Of a stretch of 46,532 nucleotides of DNA, positions 29,192 through 38,673 are shown piece after piece. The stretch covers positions 1 through 46,532 of the forward strand of contig PJAB01000075.1 in assembly GCA_002887195.1 (NCBI GenBank). The letters run 5' to 3'. The DNA comes from Chrysochromulina parva. Its lineage: Eukaryota > Haptophyta > Prymnesiales > Chrysochromulinaceae. The notes under the pieces were generated by a model. It did no database searches, was not told the DNA's origin, and saw only the letters and a list, made by a program, of their open reading frames with translations. The position numbers and the translations under genes were made by a program. Each line of letters begins with the position of its first letter. Position 1 is the stretch's first letter.

Positions 29192-30842
29192 ATGAGTCTG
29201 AGACCTGGAGGATTCAGCTTGAGACCAGGCGGTGGCGGAGGATTCGATGAGGACGAGCGTGGCGGTAGCTTTCGCCCGAGCGGTGGCTCCAGGCCGCGCT
29301 CTGAACTTGATGATAGAATGGACAACCATGGTGACCGACGCAGCAAAGGCAGCGGCGGACGCCATGGTGCCGGCGGCGGCGGTCGCAACAGCGACGATGT
29401 GCTCGAGGGACAACTCTTTCTCGGCGAGGTGGTGTCGCTGCGCGAGTCGGACCGCTTTGGCTTCATCCAGCCAGATGCAGCCTCGGGACTGCCTCGGACT
29501 GGTGCGCTCCCGCTACTGCCGCCGCCGCCGCCCGCTGCCTGCCGCCGCCGCCGCCAGCGCCGCCGCCGCGTGCACGCGTGCACGCGCGCGCGCACGCACC
29601 TTCCCTGCGCGCGCTCTGGCGCGCGTCGGGAAGCACCCATCGGCTCTCACCCCACTGGCGCTCACCCCACTGGCGTCGTGTGACTCACAGACATCTTCTT
29701 CCACTTTGCGACGAGCCTCAGCCCAGGCACGTCGATGGACCAGATTTACGTGGGCACCCTGGTCGAGTTCCACGTGGTCGAGGACCACAGTGGCAAGAAT
29801 GGCGGCAAGCGGCGCGCGACCAACGTGCGGCTGCCCCCTAGCGGACCGGATGTGATCGGCTTGAACCTCCGACCGGTAAAAGGCTTCGGCTCCAGCGGCG
29901 CGGTCCTCGGCACGCTCACGCTGGACATGATGCCCGGCGGGAAGCTCGCTGGCTGTGAGGGCGTGGGCGAGGGGAGCCTCCGCCCAGGCGGTGCTGGCAT
30001 GGGCATGGGAGCTGGGCTGGGAGCGGGGATCAGCATGCGCGGGGGCTCCGATGGGGGAGCGCGCCGGGACGGCGGTGTGAACTGCGGTGTGAACCCTCGG
30101 AGGGGCGGCGGCAGCGGCGGTGGCAGCGGCGGCGGCAGCAGCGGCGGCGGCGGCGGTGGCCATCGCGGCCGCGGCGGCAGCAGCGGCGGCGCCAGCGGCT
30201 GGGGCGCACCCGCCGGCAGCTCACTGCGCGACATCCAGCGCCAGCAATCCGACCTCAAGTCGGCGGCGGGGCGCATGCTCACCCATGAAGGGCGGCTCGA
30301 GACGAAGCCGTTACTCAGCTTGCTGCGCGCGCGATCCCCCGAGGAGATCATCCGATTCCTCGACGATGTGTTCACGCACCGCGACGGGAGGGTGCCGCCC
30401 GCGCGCTGCACCGAGCTCGCCTCAGCGCTGAAGATGAGCTCTATTGAGGGTGAGCTCATCCCTCTGATCGAATGTGCGAAGGCGATGCTGTGGCAGCTCA
30501 CCGAATCTCCCAGTCGGCCGGTCGCGGGGCTCTTTCTGCCCCAGGAGGTGACGAAACTCTTCCCCGAGACGTTCCATGAGGACCTAAAGGAGCTCCTTGT
30601 CGACGCGATGGTCTCAAAGATCCCTGCGTGGCGCGAGGCGATCGACAACCCGACTGCCGCAGCCGCCGCTGCCAAGCGAGCGGCCGGCGGCGGCGCTGGT
30701 GCGCCAAGTGCCCAACGTGGCGCGCCAAAGTGGCGGCCGCTCGATGCCGATGGCGCGGTCGGCGCGCGCACGGACGCCGCGCCACGCGACGCCAGGGAGG
30801 TCAAACACCATCACGACTCCGTGGTCGCAGCGGATAGTGGCC

Positions 30843-30880
<38 letters not shown>

Positions 30881-33800
30881 CTCGATAGCACCTCGGCGTC
30901 CCGCGCCAAGTGGCTCGAGAAGCGCGAGGTAGAGCTGAGCTCACCGGGCAAGAGTGCGGGCGCGGTGGGGCTTCTCCTCGGCAACAAGCCGCCGCAGATG
31001 CTGCTGGACATCCTCGCAGCCGAGGCGCCCGCGCCCGCGGTCACGCGTCGGCTGGTGGCGCTACTCGCATCTCCCGCCATCTGCGACCACTCGCTCAGCG
31101 AAAAGTCGGCGCCACTGTACACTCGACTCCTCGCCTCGCCTCTCTTTCGGCTCCCGCACAACGGTGGCGGTTTCAACGGTGGCGGCGGCAACGCTGGCGG
31201 TGCCGACGGCACGGGCGCGGTTTCTTCGGAGCCGGCAGTGATGCCCATGGTGAGGTACGTCGAGCATCTGCCGTTGCTCTCTCGTGAGAACGTGGGCAGT
31301 GCGCCTCCCAGCCTAGCGTGCTTCACGCAACTGGCCACGTTACTCACGCTTCTGCAGCGCCGCTTCAAGCTCGAGCCTGACGTTCCCCTCCAGCTCCGGG
31401 AGCTCGTGGCACCGCTCCGGGCTGCTGCGCGCGCCGTGAACCTCTCGCATGCACAGGAGGAGCTCATCGAGGGCGTCCTGGGAGCTCTCTCGGCGCTCGT
31501 GCCGCCCGAGCTGGCGGGGGCGATGCCGGCGGCGGACGCGGCCTCGAGCTCGAGGCTGGACGAGGCGGAGTATCCGAGTCTCTCCAAGCACGGCCAGCCG
31601 AACTCGCCCGAGGTGCACCAGGGAACTCTGCCACGTGGCACGCCGCCCCCTCCGCCACCGCCCCCACCGCTGCCGGAGCCCGCAGAGGACCTGTCGGGCG
31701 TGGCGGATGACTGGGAGGCCGGCACGGAGTCCGAGAGCGTCTCGCCGATCGCGCCGCCCATCGCGTCGACCAGGGCGCCCAGCACGGCACCCAAGAGCTC
31801 GAGGGACGTCGAGGACGGCGGCGGCACCGACCTGAGCACACTCGTGCTGCCGCCACGCCCCCTCGGTGGCGCCGCCGCGGCGATCGGCGTGGCGGCGGGA
31901 GCGGCTGGTGGCAAGGGCGCGGCGGCCACCGTCGAAGCGGCGTCGGGCGCGGGTGCAGCAGCGGCTAGCCTCAAGGTGCAAAGCGCATGGTGTGCGGGGT
32001 CCGTCACGGGGTCGACAGAGGCGAGCAGCACGGCCGGGGCGGGCTCAGGCTCGCGCAAGGCGACAGCGCTCGCCAGCGAGCCGGACGTTGAGACGCCGCC
32101 GGACTGGCGCTCGTTGCCCGTCTTCCCCACGCACTCGGACCTGTCGGGAGAGCCCCTCCAGCTGCCGCGCCGGGTGAGCGAAGGCACCTTCGAGAGTGCA
32201 GAGGAGTACCTGATGAGCCAATTCCTCTTGCTGCGCGAAGAGACCCTCGCGCCCTTGCGTGCGGGCATCACGGCGCTGCGCAAGGGCGCCCCGCTCGACG
32301 AGCGGCGCATGCATCTGTATCGGGAGGCCGAGTTGCAGTCGGTCCGATGCACTGCCAAGGGCTTCATGTACCGTCTCACCTTCGTGGCAGACGTGTACGT
32401 CGACTGGACACGCACACAGCGCCTGCTGTTCGGCTCCCTGCTTGCACTCTCGTGCGATGGCTTCGACACGATCTTATGGGCGACCGTCGCGAGCCGCGAG
32501 CTCCTCGGCAGCGCCGGGCTGCCCCCGACCATCGACGTGTTCCTTTTCGAAGGCGAGCACCGCGCCTTCCTCGGCGCCCAAACCAAGGGGACTCGCTTTC
32601 TGATCGCCGAGTCGCCCGCATGCTTCGAAACGCACCGGCACGTGCTGCAGGCCCTCCAGCGCATGGACGGTGCCTCGCTGCCCATGCAGCCGTGCTTGCT
32701 CAAGGGCGCACCGAGCGCGCCGCTCGCCTCGCACGCGACCATGCTCGATGTGGCCAGAGCAGCCGGAGCCTCAGCCGGAGCCTCAGCCGGAGCCCCAGCC
32801 GGCGCCCCCGAGGGCGGCGGCGTGGCGCTCGATGCGCCCCAGAAGAGGGCGCTGGAGCACGTGCTGAGCGCCGAGTTGAGCGTTCTCCACGGCGCCCCGG
32901 CGACCGGTAAGTCGCTGGTGCTGCAGCGCGCGCTCGTGGCGCTGCTGCACGCGCGCAAGGAGGCGGGGCTCACTGCACCGGTGCTCCTCGTGTGCTCGAG
33001 CAACGTGGCGCTCGATATGGCGCTCGGCGGCCTGCTGGACAGCGCGCCCGAGCTGCCGCTGGTGCGTGTGGGTGCGCGCTCCGAGAGTGCGCGGATGCAG
33101 CCCTGTGAGATTGGGCGGCTCGCATCTGCCGAGGCCGAGCACGACGCAGCGCATCTGAAGGCCTGGAAGAGCTGGACCAAGCAGCAGGCGGAGCTGCGTG
33201 CCCAAATCGAGCGATTGGTGGCGGAGGACCTCGCGCAGCGGGAGCCGACGGTAGAGGACGTCGAGGAGGGGTGCACGACCGCGCAGATCATGTCGCTGTG
33301 CGCTTCGCCCACGGGCTGGATGCACATAGAGCAGGCACTCGCCACGTGGCTCGACCCCATACGCAAGGCCGCGGAGGAGCGGGCGGCGGAGGCACTGCTT
33401 GCCACGGCGGAACGGCAGCCCGCGCGGCCGTCGGCGCTCGTGACGGCCGCAGAGCTCGCCCGGCGTGAAACGGCCAAGCTCGCATCGAGCGCGCCCACTC
33501 GTGAACGGCTCGTGCGCTCGGCCGGTAACCGAAAGGCAGACTGGGCTGCGATCACGCGCGTCGAGTACGATGATAAGGGGGCGGCCGAGGAGGAGCTGTG
33601 GGAAGAGGAGCTGCGGCTCGCGCGTAACGGCGAGCTGTTCCTTGCCTCGGAGCACGAGCGTGCCACGTGGACTGCCGCGTGGACGCCGGGCAACGTGAGC
33701 GAGCGCCGTACTGGGCGCACCAAGGACGAGCCGTGCGCCTCGCGAGGGTTGGAGGAGGAGGGCCCGCCGATGCCCGTCAGCCGTGCGGATGACCTCGCGT

Positions 33801-35092
33801 ACCCCGATGACGAGACGCGCGAGAGGCTGCTCGAGCATGACGACCTGTGGCAGCTCGATACGGTTGAGCGGGAGCAGCTTGCCTGGCTCTGGCTCCACTC
33901 CAAATTTGGGACGATGTACGAGCGGCTCGCTGGCTTGTGCGAGCAGTATGAGCGCGCTTGCCGCGAGAAGCTGCAGCTGCAGCAGCAGATGCACTTGAGG
34001 GTGCTGCGTCGAGCGAGGCTCGTGGGCATGACGCGGAGCGCCTTCACACAGTACGCGCCGCTCGTGGCGGCGCTCGAGTGCCAGGTGGTCGTGGTGGACG
34101 ACGCAGCCGAGGCGCTCGAGAGCCACACGCTCATCGCCATCACGCCGTCGCTCACGCATCTCATACTCTGTGGCGACCGGCAGCAAGTGCACCCACGATC
34201 GTCCGTCGCCCGCCTCGCCCGTACCTTTCGGCTGCCCACGTCGATGTTTGAGCGCCTTCTCGTCTTGCGCGATAAGTCCCACGCAGCGGCGGACATGGGG
34301 GGGCGCCTCACGCTGCAGCATCGGCTACCCGCCGCGCTCTCGCGTCTGCTTCGCCCCCTCTATCCCCTGGCGGAGGCTGTCGGTGGCGCCACCGCCGCGG
34401 GCCCTTCCTCCAAGGGCGGGGTCAAGGGGGTCGAACGTGCCGTGTACATGCTCAAGCACACGAAGCCAGAGAGCGTCGAGGCCTCGAGCCGATCGCGGTG
34501 CAACGTGCACGAGGCCAAGTTTTGCGCGGCGTTCGCGCTCTACTTGATGCGCCAGGGCTATGCCCCCCGCCAGATGACCGTGCTCGCGCCGTACTGCGGC
34601 CAGCTGCTCACAGTGCAGCGCGAGCTGCGGGCGTTGGGGGTGCCGGGGCTCGAGCAGGTGGTCACCAGCTTGATCGACGCGTACCATGGCGAAGAGAACG
34701 ACATCGTGCTGCTCTCGCTCGTACGTTCGCCACCTGCCGCGCTGGCGGGCGCCGTGCCGGGCGCCGAGAAGCCTCCGCAAGGCGCACTGGGGCTGGTCGG
34801 CTCCGAGCCGCGCATGGGCGCGGCGCTCTCACGCGCGCGGCTCGGGCTGTACGTGATCGGCAACGCCGAGGCGCTCGCGGCCGACTCGAAGCTGTGGGAA
34901 GTCCTCCTAAGGTACCTGAACGAGGGCGGTGCCGTCGGCGCCTTCCTGCCGCTGCAGGCGACCCGAACTGAGACGGGCAAGCGCGCACTCGTGCGCTCAG
35001 GCGACGACTTTGACGGCGTCGTAGGCGAGTGGGAGCAGCGCCTTGCGGAGCAGCACGCGTCAGCAGAGAAGACTGTAGGCTCTGTTGTGTGA
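29192..35092 (+). CDS. Cold-shock domain fused to ZNFX1/UPF1-like SF1 RNA helicase
   Basis: Two exons, 29192-29501 and 29691-35092; 1,903 residues. An RG/G-rich N-terminus (1-70) precedes a cold-shock domain (about 76-150: GEVVSLRESDRFGFIQPD, IFFHFATSL, GTLVEFHVVED), which the intron splits. Gly-, Ala- and Pro-rich linkers and an uncharacterised helical region (about 250-400) follow. SF1 helicase motifs are I GAPATGKS (about 1171), II VVVDDAAEALES (about 1573), III LILCGDRQQVHP, IV-like LTLQHRLPAALSRLL, V SLIDAYHGEENDIVLLSLVR (about 1760) and VI AALSRARLGLYVIGN (about 1817). Motif II followed by AEALES and the MFERLL segment fits the NFX1/ZNFX1 branch, where this motif is EEAAE. About 330 residues separate motifs Ia and II, also as in ZNFX1. 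No NFX1 zinc fingers were seen. Predicted RNA-binding helicase; a role in small-RNA or antiviral pathways is inference from ZNFX1. Confidence 0.85.
29502..29690 (+). other. Intron of the cold-shock helicase gene (189 nt)
   Basis: Donor cggactg|gtgcgctc, acceptor gactcacag|acatctt, phase 1; joining gives RTDIFFHFATSL, completing the cold-shock fold. The intron is CCG-rich, has a CG/CA run, and holds a 15-bp direct repeat (ctcaccccactggcg, twice). Confidence 0.85.
30844..30880. repeat. GGC microsatellite
   Basis: About twelve GGC codons encode a Gly run in the helicase gene. Similar GGC runs occur at 30100-30190, 36311-36335 and 43325-43385. Confidence 0.9.
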
Positions 35093-35562
35093 TGTTGAGG
35101 TTGGTCAAAGCTGCGAGCATCTGCGCTCTGTGGACTGGGTCATGGACGGGGGGTGCGCACCACCGACCACGCGCCAGGTGACGGGATTCTCAATAAAGTC
35201 GGCATGTCTTGCGATGTGTACTATATATATTATTGATATATCGATGTGTAGATGCGTGCTGCAGCTGAGCTTGTGATGGTATTGTAGAGACTCAACGGGG
35301 ACGCACGCGCCGGTTGTCTCGATGAGATGCGTCCCTCATGGCTCATGCGCGAACCGAACATATGAGCAATCTAGTGCTTTCAATGCTTAAATGTGGCACG
35401 GTCCCATGATCTGGCATCCCGTCCCACCCACGCACGCGTCGCTTCACCGGCCGCGAGGTGGAGGACCTAACCTAAAGGGTCATGGCGTGCCCCCCACTGT
35501 GGGGAAACGTAAGGCTGCCTAAAATGGTCCGCTCCGCGAGCGGAGGTCGGCGGCATTGAGCG
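35093..35562. other. Intergenic
   Basis: 470 bp between two plus-strand genes. It contains an AT-only stretch (about 35220-35242, tatatatattattgatatat) that could be a TATA-like or 3'-end signal. No coding feature. Confidence 0.45.
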
Positions 35563-36798
35563 GTGACCGCGGGCGGAAGGGCGCGGCGGCCAAGGGCCTC
35601 CTTCTCTCGACCCTTCCAACGTATGGAGCCACACAAGACTGGTTGGGGCGCACCCTCGTCGGCCGCTGTGGCACTTAGTGGCGGATCCAACGTCCTCTCA
35701 CTTACAAGCGTCATCGAGCCCTCCGCCGGTGCCGAGCGGACCAAGGAAAAGCGCTCCGGAGTGCACGAGCTTTGGAACAGCGACGAGTACCGATCGGTAT
35801 GGTGGACGGTGCCGCTCGACGGCCTCGGCCACGACGGCGTGAAAGATGCCGCGTCGATCGCCGAGGCACAGCGACTGCTCGCTCGGCTCAAAAGGCATAG
35901 CGACCCCGTGCTGCGCCATTATGGCTGGACCGTCAAGCACCTAAAGGAGCACGTCGGCGGCCCCGGCGGCATGTGCTACCACGACCGCCAAGGCACGGCC
36001 GACATCACCTTGCAGCTCCGCCAGCGCCCGTCGAGGCAGTGCAACGCGTTCCGTTCATTCCGGCAGTTGATGGCCGTGATGATCCACGAGATGACTCACA
36101 TCTCCGGACTGGGGATCGAAGACGTGCACCCGCCTGAGTTCTATGAGAAGAATCGAGAGGTGTGGGGCGTCTACAAGAGGCTACTGGCAGACGGGGTGAG
36201 CATCGTCGAGGGGGGCAAGGAAGGTGGGGGCGCGGCGGGCGAGGGCGAGGACTTCGGAGAGGGTGACGGCTCGGTCGAAGGCGGATGCCGCAGCAAGAGG
36301 CGGCTGCTGGGCGGCGGCGGCGGCGGCGGCGGCGGTCGCAGGCGCAGTCGCGCACGCGGCGGGCCCAGCGGGAGCTCTGGCGCTGGCGGCGGTAAGAGGA
36401 AGAAGCCCGCGCTCGGTCGGAAGCAGAAGATGATCGACAAGCGAACGGTCGAGGGGAAGCAACTGGCGGCGGCGCAGGCGAGCCGCACGCCCGCCGAGGC
36501 GGCACGGCAGGCGGCGCTGGCGCGCGTTGGACAGCAGCCGCTCTCCGCGCGTGAGGCCACGAAGAAACGACTGCGCGAGACGGGCGGCGACGCCGATACG
36601 GCGATCGAGCTCGGCAGCAGCGACGATGACGACAACGACGAGGGTGATGACGGCGACGGCCTGTTTGCGCCCATGGAGATGATACACGAGGACACGGCGG
36701 AGTTCAAGGAGGGCGACGAAGATGACGAGGACGAGCTGCACGACGGCGAGCTGCACGACGGCCCGCCAGGCTTTTGCCTGTGTTCCAAGTGCGCGTGA
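35563..36798 (+). CDS. Wss1/SPRTN-like metalloprotease (WLM domain) with SIM-like motif
   Basis: 411 codons; the ATG at 35623 (MEPHKTGWGAP) is a likely alternative start (391 residues). The WLM/SprT-type domain is recognised from LMAVMIHEMTHISGLG with the zinc motif HEMTH (residues 155-159 from 35623) and a third ligand probably in EDVHPPEFY, the usual H-x(n)-H-x-x-x-F pattern of Wss1 proteins. Downstream are a Gly/Arg-rich basic region with likely nuclear-localisation runs (GGGKRKKPALGRKQK), a helical Ala-rich segment and an acidic C-terminus. AIELGSSDDDD near residue 327 fits a SUMO-interacting motif with acidic flank, which yeast Wss1 also has. The end reads CLCSKCA. Predicted role: proteolysis of DNA-protein crosslinks in the nucleus. 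Confidence 0.75.
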   Translation: MTAGGRARRPRASFSRPFQRMEPHKTGWGAPSSAAVALSGGSNVLSLTSVIEPSAGAERTKEKRSGVHELWNSDEYRSVWWTVPLDGLGHDGVKDAASIAEAQRLLARLKRHSDPVLRHYGWTVKHLKEHVGGPGGMCYHDRQGTADITLQLRQRPSRQCNAFRSFRQLMAVMIHEMTHISGLGIEDVHPPEFYEKNREVWGVYKRLLADGVSIVEGGKEGGGAAGEGEDFGEGDGSVEGGCRSKRRLLGGGGGGGGGRRRSRARGGPSGSSGAGGGKRKKPALGRKQKMIDKRTVEGKQLAAAQASRTPAEAARQAALARVGQQPLSAREATKKRLRETGGDADTAIELGSSDDDDNDEGDDGDGLFAPMEMIHEDTAEFKEGDEDDEDELHDGELHDGPPGFCLCSKCA

Positions 36799-37027
36799 GC
36801 GAGTGGCGAGTGGCGCACTCGCTTATTTCGGCCACACCGGGACGAGCGCATGGCGCCACGAGCCATGAGGATCATGGGTGCATTGTCCCGGTCCACTCGC
36901 CAGTACGACACGCTACGTAGAGCATACAGATGGGACTGGTATAGCTTGCTGCACTCGGCTACGCGGCGTCCAGGCTTTCGCAGCCGTACTGTAGACTAGT
37001 AGCAGCAGGGAGTGACCAGGGAGGAAA
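36799..37027. other. Short intergenic
   Basis: 229 bp between two plus-strand genes. Nothing recognisable. Confidence 0.4.
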
Positions 37028-37807
37028 GTGTTCACAACCAATTCACACTTCTGCGCTCTGCCCCACGCGATGAAGAAGTCCCTCGTCCATCGATGGTCCA
37101 TCGAAGCTGCCTCGATCGAGTTCTTACGCCCGGTCGCCATCGAGGGTCAGTCGGTCCTGTCCCTTGCGCTCTTTCTTCCGTTCTCAATCGTCGGGATGGT
37201 CACCGGGGCACTGCTTCGCTCAGAAATGGGCGGCCTCGCGTGTACCCTCCAGATGCCTTGGTCGTGCCGCACCGCAAATGGCATACCGCTAGTCAAGATC
37301 AGCGACGGGGAGTCAGCCCACGCGGAGTTTGCCAAAGCCGTTGTCACGCAGACGCTCATCGCTACAGCACCTAACCAGGATGGGAAGACGCTCCACGGGA
37401 TCTGGGTGGAATCTTTGGAAGGCCAACGAATGCTTTGCCTCACGAGTGGAGACGGCGCTAACCCACGGCTCCACATCTTGCACGCGGGTCTGAAAGCTCT
37501 AGGCCTGGAGGTGACACGCATTCAACACGCGCCACTGCAGCATCTGCCGTCCTCGACGCGATACGAGTCGGTCGTGCAGAGCCACGCCCTCCAGCCGTAT
37601 CGCCTTGTATTGGTGCAGCTGAGCGGAAAGGAGGTGCTCACCGGCGAGAGCGACCACCACGCCGAGATTCTCTCGGCGCTCATGTCGCGCACCGCTCGAG
37701 GTGCCAAGCGGCCTCCTGTCTCCTGCATGCACATTGAGGCTCGCGCGCATGCGTGGCACAAAATGTGGATGCCACGGTTCTGCGATCTCGCGTTCGTAAA
37801 GGTCTAG
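37028..37807 (+). CDS. Hypothetical protein
   Basis: 259 codons; a second ATG at 37070 (MKKSLVHRWSIE) may be the true start (245 residues). One hydrophobic segment (LALFLPFSIVGMVTGALL, about residues 45-62 of the long form) could be a single membrane anchor. The rest is an ordinary mixed sequence (VTQTLIATAPNQDGKTLHGI, LHGIWVESLEGQRMLCL, QPYRLVLVQLSGKEVL) with good coding character and several His near the C-terminus. No family is recognised. Confidence 0.55.
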   Translation: MFTTNSHFCALPHAMKKSLVHRWSIEAASIEFLRPVAIEGQSVLSLALFLPFSIVGMVTGALLRSEMGGLACTLQMPWSCRTANGIPLVKISDGESAHAEFAKAVVTQTLIATAPNQDGKTLHGIWVESLEGQRMLCLTSGDGANPRLHILHAGLKALGLEVTRIQHAPLQHLPSSTRYESVVQSHALQPYRLVLVQLSGKEVLTGESDHHAEILSALMSRTARGAKRPPVSCMHIEARAHAWHKMWMPRFCDLAFVKV

Positions 37808-38673
37808 GCTAATAAGTACATGTGTTCGTCCGAGGGCGGCCCTGGTGTGCGTGAATTCATAGTGCGGTAACGTTACAGTACGCTAGTCGTTTCGGGTGGA
37901 GTATTAAAGGAGTGAGGCCTCTGGCACAGCGTCCTTGGCTCGCAATACCGAATACGCAAAGCACCGCGCCGGTGCGACCCGCCCGGGCGGGAACCCCAAG
38001 GTATTACTAGCCCAACGCAACCCGGGTCCGAGCGTCAGTCGCCGTGCGCACCGCACATCGCCGACGCGAGAACTGCGACAGGCAGGCTAACGGAAGAAAT
38101 CAAGATCGGACCGCAGATGTGATCGGCATGATTGAAAAAAGCGCATCACTCGCAAGGACGGCAGAGGCAGCGGCGAGACAACGACGGCAGAGATATGATG
38201 ACGGTTGACAAAACCCCACCCCCCACCCCTCCCCCCACCCCCCACCTGATTGCCTGTCACAATCCCGCCCGGTAGTATGGGGCAGCGAGCACCAGAGATC
38301 ACACTGTGTGTTGGGAGAGACCGACCTCACTAGCGAAATTGAGTAGCCCGAGCGAGCGAGTACTCAGTACTTGTTTTGACCGAGGGGAGCGGAGCCGTCC
38401 GTCGAGACGGTGGTGGAGTGAGCGTGGGGGGACCGCGAAGAAACTGAACTGAACTGAACTGTGCGCTCCGACCGCACGCGCATCGACGGTAATAAACATC
38501 ATGCCCATGAGGTGTTGACGAACCCCCCAAATACGTTGTCGATGAACATGGAGACTTGTAACGTCGAACAATGAAAAAAGTGCTCATGACGGCGCGCCGC
38601 CGCATCAAAACGTCTTCTGTCGCGCGAGCGCCGAGCGCCCGCGGCTCTGCGCCCAAGACGCCCACACGGCAGA
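37808..38673. other. Long intergenic with simple repeats
   Basis: 866 bp without a supported gene. It contains a C-rich tract with A/T interruptions (38212-38247), a pentanucleotide repeat aactg x4 (about 38440-38460) and a GC-rich self-complementary stretch at 37962-37992 (caccgcgccggtgcg, cccgcccgggcggg). No tRNA fold could be drawn convincingly. Confidence 0.5.

Noticed and set aside
30811..34311. Very long minus-strand open frame (over 1,100 codons) opposite the helicase gene
   Set aside because: It is Ser/Arg/Ala-rich with no motifs and mirrors the GC-rich codon pattern of the plus-strand gene, which has clear helicase motifs.
37962..37992. tRNA-like or terminator hairpin
   Set aside because: GC-rich inverted repeats are present, but no cloverleaf with T-loop and anticodon arms could be formed.
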